Made by a program: the position numbers and the translations under genes. Shown here piece by piece: positions 1-5,780 of a stretch of DNA of 6,203 nt. Within the stretch, counting starts at the first letter, position 1. Each line of letters opens with the position of its first letter. The notes under the pieces were generated by a model. It was not told the DNA's origin. It ran no database searches and saw nothing but the letters and a program-made list of their open reading frames with translations. Source of the DNA: Fibrobacter succinogenes (GTDB lineage Bacteria > Fibrobacterota > Fibrobacteria > Fibrobacterales > CADBQJ01); the NCBI GenBank assembly GCA_902796785.1, contig CADBQJ010000091.1, positions 1 through 6,203 on the forward strand, given 5' to 3'.

Positions 1-80
1 CCCTCGGTCCCGTAGCCGAGCACCGCCACGGGTTCCAGCACGACGTTCTGGAGTCTTTCGCGAAGTTCCTCGAATCGCAT
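1..80 (-). CDS. N-terminal fragment of a Rossmann-type protein, possibly MurD-like (partial)
   Basis: Only the first 26 codons are inside the window; the gene runs off the left edge. The ATG at 78-80 (complement) is supported by a near-perfect Shine-Dalgarno. The peptide begins MRFEELRERLQ and reaches the stretch PVAVLGYGTEG. A hydrophobic beta strand followed by G-x-G-x-x-G is typical of a nucleotide-binding Rossmann loop. The form 'VLGYGxEG' resembles the N-terminus of MurD-type ligases (UDP-N-acetylmuramoylalanine--D-glutamate ligase), which would place it in peptidoglycan synthesis, but a dehydrogenase or another Rossmann protein is equally possible from so little sequence. It starts 25 nt after the stop of the M16 peptidase gene on the same strand, so it is probably the fourth gene of the rpsO-pnp-M16 transcription unit. 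That it is a real gene is fairly sure; the family is a guess. Confidence 0.6.
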   Translation of the reverse strand, partial: MRFEELRERLQNVVLEPVAVLGYGTE

Positions 81-85
81 GGTCG

Positions 86-92
86 TCCTCCT
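86..92 (-). promoter_or_regulatory. Shine-Dalgarno of the left-edge gene
   Basis: On the complement this reads AGGAGGA, five bases before the ATG at 78-80. It is close to a full anti-SD match and fixes the start of the truncated left-edge gene. Confidence 0.8.
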
Positions 93-105
93 GTTTTCCG
101 AAACG

Positions 106-1368
106 TCAGAACGCGAGCCCCTTGCGGAGGTCCAGCTTCTGCCCCTTGGGCAGCACCGCGCCGCAGGCCCATTTTTTCCCGACGAGAACCGCGCGCAGCG
201 TCTCGCGCACGAGCGCGTCCGGGAGCGCCGCCACGCGCGCGTCGCGCGCGGCCAGCTCCTCCGGCGGCAGGTGCGACAGCTCGCGCTGCGCCAGCGCGGC
301 CGCGCGCGCCGAGCTCGATTCCGCGGCGAGCGTCGCCGCCCCGCGCATCATCCGCTTCGCGCCGGCGATTTCCCCGTCCGAGAATCCCTCGCGCCGCGCC
401 AGGGCCAGCTCGGAGGCGATCACCTCCAGCGCCCTGTCGGCCTTTCCGGGCTCGGCGGCGAACTGCACGTTGAAGCCGTACCCGTCGGAATAGACGTCGA
501 CGCTCGTGGCGACGGAATAGACCAGCCCGAGCTCCTCGCGCACGCGCTGGAAGAGCCGCGACGACATCCCCTCGCCCAGCAGCAGGTGGACCAGGGAGAC
601 GGCGAGCCCCGTCGAATCCGGATCGCGCGAAGGCAGGAAGGTCCCCAGCGCCACGCTGGCCTGCTGCACCGCGGAGTTCCTGACGCGGATTCCGTTCCGC
701 GGCCGGAAGACCGCCGGACCCGCGCGGCGGCGGAGAGCCCGCTTGCGCGGCAGACGGCTCCGCACCGCCTCCACGAGGGCGTCGTGGTCCACCTTCCCCG
801 CGGCGGCGACCACCATCGGCGTCGACGCCCGCATCACGCCCATATGGTGGGCCCGAAGATCGACCATGCCGAGGCGCCGCACCGAGGTCAGCGTGCCGGC
901 GATGGGAAGCCCGGGGCCGTCCTTGCCCCAGAGCGCCTCGCAGAAGAGGTCGCCGGCCAGGTCCTCCGGGTCGTCCAGGCAGCTGCGGATCTCCTCGAGC
1001 ACCACTCCCTTCTCCAGGCGGATCGCCTCGGGGTCGAGCGCGGGCTCGCGGACCATCTCGCAGAGCACGTCCACGGCGTTCAGCAGGTCCTCGGCGCCCG
1101 TGCGCGCGTAGAAGCAGGTCTGCTCGCGCGTGGTGTAGGCGTTGAGCAGGCCGCCGCGGCTCTCCACGGCCTCGACCAGCTCGAGCGGGCCGCGCGACCG
1201 CGTCCCCTTGAAGACGGCGTGCTCGAAGAGGTGCGCGATCCCGTTGTCCTCGGGGCTCTCCTCGCGCGAGCCGACGCCGAGGAACAGCCCGACCGAGGCC
1301 GAGGCGAAACCCTCGACGTTCTCGCTGAGGACCGTCGTCCCGCCGGGGAGCACCGTTCTCCGGATCAT
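106..1368 (-). CDS. M16 family zinc metallopeptidase (insulinase / processing-peptidase type)
   Basis: A 420-residue single-chain M16 peptidase, the usual size for the bacterial YmxG/MlpA and mitochondrial-processing-peptidase-like subfamily; members cleave small or unfolded peptides inside a clamshell chamber. The inverted zinc motif HxxEH is intact at residues 46-50 (HLFEH, followed by AVFKGT). The distal glutamate ligand is expected in the VVLEEI segment at 122-127, most likely E126. The second, non-catalytic half carries the family signature at about 262-286, LLLGEGMSSRLF...ELGLVYSV, with the Arg/Tyr pair that helps bind substrate. There is no signal peptide, so it is probably cytoplasmic. 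The ATG at 1366-1368 has GAGGAG on the complement at 1373-1378, four bases upstream. It lies 63 nt downstream of pnp, behind a terminator-like hairpin, and 25 nt upstream of the next gene. pnp followed by an M16 gene is a recurrent bacterial arrangement; the substrate is unknown. The gene is extremely GC-rich. Confidence 0.93.
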   Translation of the reverse strand: MIRRTVLPGGTTVLSENVEGFASASVGLFLGVGSREESPEDNGIAHLFEHAVFKGTRSRGPLELVEAVESRGGLLNAYTTREQTCFYARTGAEDLLNAVDVLCEMVREPALDPEAIRLEKGVVLEEIRSCLDDPEDLAGDLFCEALWGKDGPGLPIAGTLTSVRRLGMVDLRAHHMGVMRASTPMVVAAAGKVDHDALVEAVRSRLPRKRALRRRAGPAVFRPRNGIRVRNSAVQQASVALGTFLPSRDPDSTGLAVSLVHLLLGEGMSSRLFQRVREELGLVYSVATSVDVYSDGYGFNVQFAAEPGKADRALEVIASELALARREGFSDGEIAGAKRMMRGAATLAAESSSARAAALAQRELSHLPPEELAARDARVAALPDALVRETLRAVLVGKKWACGAVLPKGQKLDLRKGLAF

Positions 1369-1383
1369 GCCTCTCCTCGTAAA

Positions 1384-1410
1384 GAAGCCCCCCGGATCGC
1401 GGGGGGCTTC
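1384..1410 (-). terminator. Intrinsic terminator or attenuator between pnp and the M16 gene
   Basis: There is a perfect 10-bp inverted repeat: GAAGCCCCCC at 1384-1393 and GGGGGGCTTC at 1401-1410, with a 7-nt loop. On the transcribed (complement) strand the stem is followed by TTTACG, so the U-tract is short. It begins 21 nt after the pnp stop and ends only five bases before the Shine-Dalgarno of the M16 gene. A very strong stem with a poor U-tract suggests partial termination: it would end most pnp transcripts, protect their 3' ends, and let some polymerase read into the peptidase gene. It could also limit ribosome access to that gene. The structure is seen directly; the effect is inferred. 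Confidence 0.75.
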
Positions 1411-1431
1411 GGGTTCCGGACTCGCCGTCGC

Positions 1432-3528
1432 CTAGCCTTCCTGGCCGGGCAGCAGCGCCTTCATGCTCAGCTTGACCTTGCCGCGGGGGTCGATGCCGAT
1501 GCACTTCACTTCGACTTCGTCGCCGATGTTCAGCACGTCTTCGACCTTTTCCACGCGATGGTCGGCCATTTCGGAGATGTGGACCAGCCCGTCCTTGCCG
1601 GGGAGGATTTCCACGAACGCGCCGAACTGGACGATGCTCTTGACCTTGCCCTTGTAGACCTTGCCCACTTCGGCTTCGGCCACGAGTTCCTCGATCATGC
1701 CGCGGGCCATCTGGCCGGCCTTCTGGTTCGGGGCGGCGACGGTCACGGTGCCGTCGTCCACCACGTTCACCGAGGCGCCGGTGTTGGCCTGGATGCCGCG
1801 GATCACGCTGCCGCCGGGACCGATGACGTCCTTGATGCGGGCGGGATTGATGCGGAAGGAGACGATCGAGGGGGCCTTGGGCGAGAGCTGGGGACGGGGC
1901 CCGGGGAGGGCTTCGGCCATCTTGCCCAGGATGTGGGCGCGGCCCTGGCGGGCCTGTTCCAGCGCGTCCGTCATGATCTGGAGCGTGATGCCCTTGACCT
2001 TGATGTCCATCTGGAAGCCGGTGATGCCGTCCTTGGTGCCGGTCACCTTGAAGTCCATGTCGCCGAGGTGGTCCTCGGTGCCGGTGATGTCGGAGAGGAC
2101 CTTCAGGCGGTCGCCGTCGGTGATCAGGCCCATCGCGATGCCCGCCACGGGCGACTTGATCGGCACGCCGGCGTCCATCAGCGAGAGGCAGCCGCCGCAG
2201 ACCGAAGCCATCGAGCTGGAGCCGTTGGATTCGAGGATGTCGGAGACCACGCGGATGACGTAGGGGAAGTCGTCGGGGCAGGGCAGCACGGGCGCCAGCG
2301 AGCGTTCGGCCAGGTGGCCGTGGCCCACTTCGCGGCGGCTGAGGGTGCCGATGCGCTTGCACTCGCCCACGCAGAAGGGCGGGAAGTTGTAGTGCAGCAT
2401 GTAGGTCTTGGTCGAGTCGCCCTTGATGCTTTCGATGTGCTGCACGTCGGCGGGGCTGCCCAGCGTGGTGGTGGCCAGCGAGAGCGTTTCGCCGCGCTGG
2501 AAGAGCGCGGAGCCGTGCACCGAGGGGAGCACGGAGGTCTCGATGGAGATGGGGCGGATCTCGGTGGTCTTGCGGCCGTCGATGCGGCGCCCTTCGTTCA
2601 GGATCATCTCGCGCATTTCGCGCTTTTCGATCGCGCCGAAGTATTCCTTGATCAGCTCGCCCTTCTCGGCGATGGTCTCCTCGTCGAACTGGGCCAGCAG
2701 CTCCTGCTTCATGGCGTCCATGGCGGGATAGTGCTGCGACTTGACCATGTCGACGTGGAAGGTTTCGCGGAGCTTGTCGACGACGAGCGACTCGACCTTG
2801 GCGAAGAGCTCTTCGTCGCGGGCCGGGGGGACGAACTCGAACTTCGCCTTGCCGGCCTTGGCGACCAGCTCGGCCTGCACGCGGCAGAGCTTCTTCACTT
2901 CCTCGTGGCCCACGGAGATCGCCTTGACGACGTCGGCTTCGGAGACCTCGTAGGCGCCGCCTTCGACCATCGTCACGGAGGTTTCGGTGCCGGCCATGAC
3001 CATTTCGAGGTCGGCCTGCTCGATCTGCGCGTAGCTGGGGTTGACGATGAACTCGTCGCCGAGCTTGATCACGCGGACCGCGGCGACCTGTTCCTCGAAG
3101 GGAATGTCGGAGAGGCCGACGGAGAGCGAGGCGGCGCTCACGCCCAGGACGTCCACGGGGTTGTTCTGGTCGGCGGAGATCACGGTCGCGATGATCTGGA
3201 CTTCGCGCTGGAAGCCGTCGGGGAACATCGGGCGGATCGGACGGTCGATCAGGCGGGAGGTGAGCACTTCCTCGTCGGTCGGCTTGGCTTCGCGCTTGAA
3301 GTAGCCGCCCGGGATGCGCCCGGCGGCGTAGGCCTTTTCGCGGTATTCCACCGTGAGCGGGAAGAAGCCCTGGTTGCCCATGTCGGCGCCGTAGCACATG
3401 GTGCAGAGCAGCATCGCGTCGCCCATCTGCACGACGGCGGAGCCGGCGGCCTGCTTGGCCATGCGGCCGGTTTCGAATCGGACCTGCCGTCCGTCGGACA
3501 GCGTGGCGGTCATTTCGGTCTTGTTCAC
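1432..3528 (-). CDS. pnp: Polyribonucleotide nucleotidyltransferase (PNPase)
   Basis: PNPase degrades RNA 3' to 5' by phosphorolysis, releasing nucleoside diphosphates, and can add tails in reverse; it acts as a cytoplasmic trimer, often in a degradosome. The 698 residues compare with 711 in E. coli. Order: first RNase PH-like domain (about 8-145), helical linker (about 240-310), catalytic second RNase PH domain (about 315-545), KH domain with GPGG at 570-573, and S1 domain (about 622-692, [19 protein letters not shown] onward). Expected active-site residues are present: R398/R399 in SRREVGHG, S437-S439 in [11 protein letters not shown], and D486 and D492 in EDHLGDMDF. The start is a GTG at 3526-3528 (complement) with GAGG six bases upstream; an ATG five codons further in is less well placed. 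It sits 61 nt downstream of rpsO, the classic operon partner. Cysteines at 386 and 390, where FSVGE is common, are a mild oddity. Confidence 0.98.
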   Translation of the reverse strand: MNKTEMTATLSDGRQVRFETGRMAKQAAGSAVVQMGDAMLLCTMCYGADMGNQGFFPLTVEYREKAYAAGRIPGGYFKREAKPTDEEVLTSRLIDRPIRPMFPDGFQREVQIIATVISADQNNPVDVLGVSAASLSVGLSDIPFEEQVAAVRVIKLGDEFIVNPSYAQIEQADLEMVMAGTETSVTMVEGGAYEVSEADVVKAISVGHEEVKKLCRVQAELVAKAGKAKFEFVPPARDEELFAKVESLVVDKLRETFHVDMVKSQHYPAMDAMKQELLAQFDEETIAEKGELIKEYFGAIEKREMREMILNEGRRIDGRKTTEIRPISIETSVLPSVHGSALFQRGETLSLATTTLGSPADVQHIESIKGDSTKTYMLHYNFPPFCVGECKRIGTLSRREVGHGHLAERSLAPVLPCPDDFPYVIRVVSDILESNGSSSMASVCGGCLSLMDAGVPIKSPVAGIAMGLITDGDRLKVLSDITGTEDHLGDMDFKVTGTKDGITGFQMDIKVKGITLQIMTDALEQARQGRAHILGKMAEALPGPRPQLSPKAPSIVSFRINPARIKDVIGPGGSVIRGIQANTGASVNVVDDGTVTVAAPNQKAGQMARGMIEELVAEAEVGKVYKGKVKSIVQFGAFVEILPGKDGLVHISEMADHRVEKVEDVLNIGDEVEVKCIGIDPRGKVKLSMKALLPGQEG

Positions 3529-3550
3529 AGCGAACCTCGTTTGATGCGAA

Positions 3551-3571
3551 CGCCCGGCGCGAAACCGGGCG
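3551..3571 (-). repeat. Stem-loop in the rpsO-pnp gap
   Basis: There is a perfect 7-bp inverted repeat: CGCCCGG at 3551-3557 and CCGGGCG at 3565-3571, with a 7-nt loop. On the complement it is followed by TTCGCATC, without a U-run, so it is not a canonical terminator. It lies 18 nt after the rpsO stop and ends about 13 nt before the GAGG ribosome-binding site of pnp. In E. coli the same gap contains a weak terminator and the RNase III-cut hairpin through which PNPase represses its own mRNA; this shorter stem occupies the same place. A 3'-end-stabilising or processing role is inferred. Confidence 0.55.
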
Positions 3572-3589
3572 GTCGTGGTGGTCGGCCCT

Positions 3590-3862
3590 TTACTTGCGGA
3601 GGCCGAGTTCCTGGATCAGGGCCCGGTATCCTTCAAGATTCGTGCGCTGCAGGTACTTCAGCAAGCGACGGCGCTTCGCGACGAGCACCACCAGACCGCG
3701 GGTCGAGTGGGCGTCGTTGCGGTTTTCCTTCACGTGTTCCGTCAGGTTGCGGATGCGTTCGGTGAGAAGAGCGACCTGGACGCGGACGTTGCCGGTGTCC
3801 TGGGCGTTCGCCCCGAACTTGGTGACCAGTTCAGCGGTCTTTTCTTTGTCGATAGAGGCCAT
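3590..3862 (-). CDS. rpsO: 30S ribosomal protein S15
   Basis: S15 is a primary binding protein of the 30S subunit: it binds the 16S rRNA central domain at a three-way junction, nucleates assembly there, and forms part of an intersubunit bridge. The 90 residues match the usual 88-90. Family landmarks are in order: DTGNVRVQVALLTERI at about 22-37, the HVKENRNDAHSTRGL stretch around 43-57 with the rRNA-contacting His/Asp/Ser residues, the basic VAKRRRLLKYL segment, and the C-terminal ALIQELGLRK. The ATG at 3860-3862 (complement) has a strong Shine-Dalgarno. It is the first gene of the leftward cluster, followed by pnp, as in many bacteria. In several phyla S15 represses its own translation by binding a structured leader; a candidate structure lies just upstream. 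Confidence 0.98.
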   Translation of the reverse strand: MASIDKEKTAELVTKFGANAQDTGNVRVQVALLTERIRNLTEHVKENRNDAHSTRGLVVLVAKRRRLLKYLQRTNLEGYRALIQELGLRK

Positions 3863-3868
3863 GTCAGG

Positions 3869-3875
3869 CTCCTTT
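3869..3875 (-). promoter_or_regulatory. Shine-Dalgarno of rpsO
   Basis: On the complement this reads AAAGGAG, six bases before the ATG of rpsO. This is a strong, well-spaced ribosome-binding site, as expected for a highly expressed ribosomal protein gene. Confidence 0.85.
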
Positions 3876-3892
3876 CCGGCAGACTAGCGACC

Positions 3893-3958
3893 CCACTGCG
3901 AGAGGCGATACGGTACTGCCAAAGGATGGGTGGTTTTCTTTCAGTCGTTTTGCAGTGG
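3893..3958 (-). promoter_or_regulatory. Candidate structured leader of rpsO (possible S15 autoregulatory site)
   Basis: CCACTGC at 3893-3899 is perfectly complementary to GCAGTGG at 3952-3958, giving a 7-bp stem that would enclose 52 nt of the rpsO 5' leader. The enclosed RNA can form a smaller hairpin at about 3904-3920 (GGC/GCC base with an imperfect middle). The outer stem closes 17 nt upstream of the rpsO Shine-Dalgarno. S15 of other bacteria represses rpsO translation by binding structurally diverse leader RNAs (pseudoknots or three-way junctions), so this is a reasonable place for such an element. The complementarity is seen; the regulatory role is inferred, and a 7-bp match across 50 nt can arise by chance. 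Confidence 0.35.
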
Positions 3959-3961
3959 ACG

Positions 3962-3969
3962 CAAATGTA
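3962..3969 (-). promoter_or_regulatory. Candidate -10 / Bacteroidota-like -7 element for rpsO
   Basis: The complement reads TACATTTG, an exact match to the TAnnTTTG consensus of the Bacteroidota primary sigma factor; its TACATT core could also serve as a generic -10. I see no TTTG -33 box or TTGACA-like -35 at the right distance. If used, transcription would start near 3955-3958, at the outer arm of the leader stem, giving a leader of about 95 nt. The position is sensible but the evidence is weak. Confidence 0.3.
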
Positions 3970-4036
3970 GATAAAAGAGGCATCGGACAGAGGCTTGCGC
4001 CCCTTCATTCGCCCAAACGAGCTAAAATTCCCAAAA

Positions 4037-4042
4037 ATCATA
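4037..4042 (-). promoter_or_regulatory. Alternative candidate -10 for rpsO
   Basis: The complement reads TATGAT, one mismatch from TATAAT, in an AT-rich stretch. At 17-bp spacing the -35 position reads AAATTA, a poor match to TTGACA. It would give a leader of roughly 165 nt. I could not choose between this and the element at 3962-3969. Confidence 0.25.
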
Positions 4043-4078
4043 CCGATAGATCACTGCTTTAATTTTTCTATTGTTTGT

Positions 4079-4088
4079 TTTTGCAAAA
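4079..4088. repeat. 10-bp palindrome upstream of the Rpn gene
   Basis: TTTTGCAAAA is a perfect 10-bp palindrome, in a T-rich tract about 70 nt upstream of the preferred start of the nuclease gene. The right half with two more bases, GCAAAATG, recurs directly at 4151-4158 over the ATG. It could be an operator half-site pair or simply a product of AT-rich sequence. Confidence 0.35.
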
Positions 4089-4155
4089 TGTTGCGGAATT
4101 GCGCCCAAACCGCATGGCATCGCGCCGCAACCGGAACCAACAGGATGTGCGCAAA

Positions 4156-5001
4156 ATGGCCGAAAACGTCAAGGACATAGACCTCTTCACCCCCATGAAC
4201 GACATCATCTTCAAGGGGATTTTCGCCAAGAACACCGAAAAATCGAATCGTCTGCTCGGTTCGCTCATCTCGTCGGTAATCGGCAAGCCCGTGGGCAAGG
4301 TCACCCTCGTCAACAACGAACCGGCCGCGAACTCGACCGAAGACAAGAACATCCGGATGGACGTCGTCTGCATGACGAAACACGCCGGCATCGTCGACAT
4401 CGAAGTCCAGATCAAGTCCGCCGACGAGGACATTCTGAAGCGGCTGGAGTTCTACACCGCCCGCAACTTCGTGCAGAGCCAGTCGAAAGGCAGAGGTTAC
4501 GACGAACTGCAGCCCGCGTACGCGATTCTCATCACCAGGAAACCCGTGATCATGAACGGGCGCTTCGAAGAGTGGTTCGCCATGCGCAACGGCTCGGGAG
4601 ACATCAAGATCGGCCTGCAGAACATCGTCATTCTGCAGCTCTCCTACCTCAAGACGGGGACGCAATTGGACTGCCTGGACGAATGGTGTATCTTTCTGGA
4701 AAAGGGCAACCGGAAGACGGCGGAAACGCTGGTCTCCGGGTTTTGCCAGGAGGTCAAGGAGGCATCGGAGGTCTTTATGGAACTGACAGCCGATTTGCGG
4801 GAACGCTTGCTCGAAATCCAGCGCGACAAGGCGGCCGACATCGAACGCGTGCGCGCCAAGCGAATGAAGGCCGAAAGTTTTGCGGAAGGCAACGCGGCCG
4901 GCAAGCGCGAAATGGCCAAGGCGATGCGCGCCAAAGGCATCGACATCGCCGCGATCGCCGAAATCTCCGGCCTCTCCGAAGAGGAAATCAGGGCGCTTTA
5001 G
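4156..5001 (+). CDS. Rpn family recombination-promoting nuclease / putative transposase (PD-(D/E)XK)
   Basis: From the ATG at 4156 this gives 281 residues, the normal size for full-length Rpn/PDDEXK_2 proteins. Characterised relatives (E. coli RpnA-E) are metal-dependent DNA endonucleases that promote RecA-independent recombination; 'transposase' is a historical label. The family N-terminus LFTPMNDIIFKGIF is at 10-23. The PD-(D/E)XK core is visible as D69 (NIRMDVV) and E83-x-Q85 (VDIEVQIK), where Gln replaces the usual Lys, as is common here. A charged linker (about 213-250) leads to the family's C-terminal helical motif, AKGIDIAAIAEISGLSEEEI (about 259-278). It appears intact. I prefer this ATG because homologs begin here and AGGA lies at 4142-4145; upstream in-frame starts (TTG 4075, ATG 4114) would add an unlike basic stretch. 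It diverges from rpsO and overlaps the next, convergent gene by 4 bp. I see no flanking inverted repeats. Confidence 0.9.
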   Translation: MAENVKDIDLFTPMNDIIFKGIFAKNTEKSNRLLGSLISSVIGKPVGKVTLVNNEPAANSTEDKNIRMDVVCMTKHAGIVDIEVQIKSADEDILKRLEFYTARNFVQSQSKGRGYDELQPAYAILITRKPVIMNGRFEEWFAMRNGSGDIKIGLQNIVILQLSYLKTGTQLDCLDEWCIFLEKGNRKTAETLVSGFCQEVKEASEVFMELTADLRERLLEIQRDKAADIERVRAKRMKAESFAEGNAAGKREMAKAMRAKGIDIAAIAEISGLSEEEIRAL

Positions 5002-5774
5002 GCGATCTTAGCGTCGCGCTCCCGCGTCCCTTGCTCCTTCCCGAAAAATCGGTTCGCGTTATCCCAGGCGATCGTGCGCCAATGCTGCCCAGCAATGCGC
5101 CGCGATGTCTCGATCCGCCGGCGCAGATAGGCCGGCAACGAGCTTTTGAGGTGGAACTGCTGCACGGGAAGATCAGTCCCGAACATAACGCGGTCCGCGA
5201 ACCCGTTGGAGAGCAACAATCGCAGGTCATCGTGCGGCATAAAGGCCGTGTCCACGAAGACATTCGGACATTCGCGCAAAACCTCCATAGCACCCGAAAC
5301 CGGCCGACCATGAACCAAATCCACCTTAACTTCGGGAAAGAGACGGCAAATCGGGAGATAGGCGGCGGCCATGCAATTCTCGTATTCGCCGGTATGCAGC
5401 TGAATCGGAAGGTTGCGTTCGCGGGCGATTCCGAATACACGCTGCAGGCGCTTCCCCATCGGCGCCCAGGGTTCCGAAGCGCCATGCACCTTGAGCGCCG
5501 CCACATTTTCATCGATATACATCGACAAATCGGGCGACTTGCGCAACATCGATTGGGTGATCCAAAGCACGGGAATGCCACGACAGTCCGACCAGTCCAC
5601 CAGCGCCTGACGTTCCTCGGCCATTAGACCGGGGTCATCCGTGACTATCGCGCTGGTCGAAACGGCCGCGAATCGGTCCATGCCAACGGCGCGCGCCCAC
5701 CTGGCCAATTGCGGAGGCGTCCAATAACGCTCCTTGTATTGGCCAAAATGGACATGCGCATCAAAGAGCGGCAT
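4998..5774 (-). CDS. Amidohydrolase-family metal-dependent hydrolase (TIM barrel, Amidohydro_2 type)
   Basis: The 258 residues match a compact amidohydrolase_2-like TIM-barrel enzyme. The metal-binding DAHVHFG is at 5-11 (H7, H9) at the end of the first strand. Later landmarks follow barrel order: ALKVHG (K95, H97), IQLHTGE (H127), VDLVHGRP (H155) and MFGTDLP (D201), the last being the general-base aspartate of the superfamily. Relatives hydrolyse or decarboxylate small molecules; the substrate here cannot be told. There is no signal peptide, so it is cytoplasmic. The ATG at 5772-5774 (complement) lies 6 nt after the stop of the radical SAM/SPASM gene and has only a weak Shine-Dalgarno, suggesting translational coupling. 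An ATG at 5779-5781 is out of frame. The 3' end overlaps the convergent Rpn gene by 4 bp. A TatD-like or PHP-like assignment is less likely given the HxH and GTDLP forms. Confidence 0.85.
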   Translation of the reverse strand: MPLFDAHVHFGQYKERYWTPPQLARWARAVGMDRFAAVSTSAIVTDDPGLMAEERQALVDWSDCRGIPVLWITQSMLRKSPDLSMYIDENVAALKVHGASEPWAPMGKRLQRVFGIARERNLPIQLHTGEYENCMAAAYLPICRLFPEVKVDLVHGRPVSGAMEVLRECPNVFVDTAFMPHDDLRLLLSNGFADRVMFGTDLPVQQFHLKSSLPAYLRRRIETSRRIAGQHWRTIAWDNANRFFGKEQGTRERDAKIA

Positions 5775-5780
5775 GCGCCA

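Larger units (their letters stand above)
3863..4155. other. Divergent intergenic region between rpsO and the Rpn gene
   Basis: This 293-nt spacer separates the leftward rpsO cluster from the rightward nuclease gene and must hold promoters for both. It is clearly more AT-rich than its flanks, especially at about 3961-3980 and 4021-4090, where T-runs and A-runs are frequent. I see the rpsO Shine-Dalgarno, a long-range stem in the presumed rpsO leader, two candidate -10 elements for rpsO, and a 10-bp palindrome near the Rpn gene. For the Rpn gene, TAAAAT at 4023-4028 on the + strand could be a -10, but I find no good -35 at normal spacing. I see no convincing small ORF, tRNA or terminator. Confidence 0.6.

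Noticed and set aside
79..3765. A 1228-codon open frame on the + strand running antisense through the M16, pnp and rpsO genes.
   Set aside because: It is a shadow of GC-rich codon bias on the opposite strand. Its translation is low-complexity (rich in H, R, D, G, A), it has no domain, and it spans three clearly real genes and their gaps.
4051..4665. A 204-codon minus-strand frame antisense to the Rpn gene.
   Set aside because: There is no good ribosome-binding site or family resemblance, and the opposite strand has a full, motif-bearing Rpn gene.
4156..5001. Classic insertion sequence or transposon with terminal inverted repeats around the Rpn gene.
   Set aside because: I found no matching inverted repeats or target-site duplication flanking the gene, and its 3' end is locked into the neighbouring gene's stop codon. 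Rpn proteins are nucleases, not DDE transposases.
4988..5581. A 197-codon minus-strand frame over the amidohydrolase gene.
   Set aside because: It shares the strand but is a different frame from the amidohydrolase, which carries HxH, HTG and GTDLP motifs; the alternative product has none.
4071..5627. A 518-codon + strand frame across the Rpn gene and the amidohydrolase gene.
   Set aside because: It is out of frame with the Rpn gene, antisense to the amidohydrolase, and gives an arginine/glutamine-rich product without recognisable motifs.
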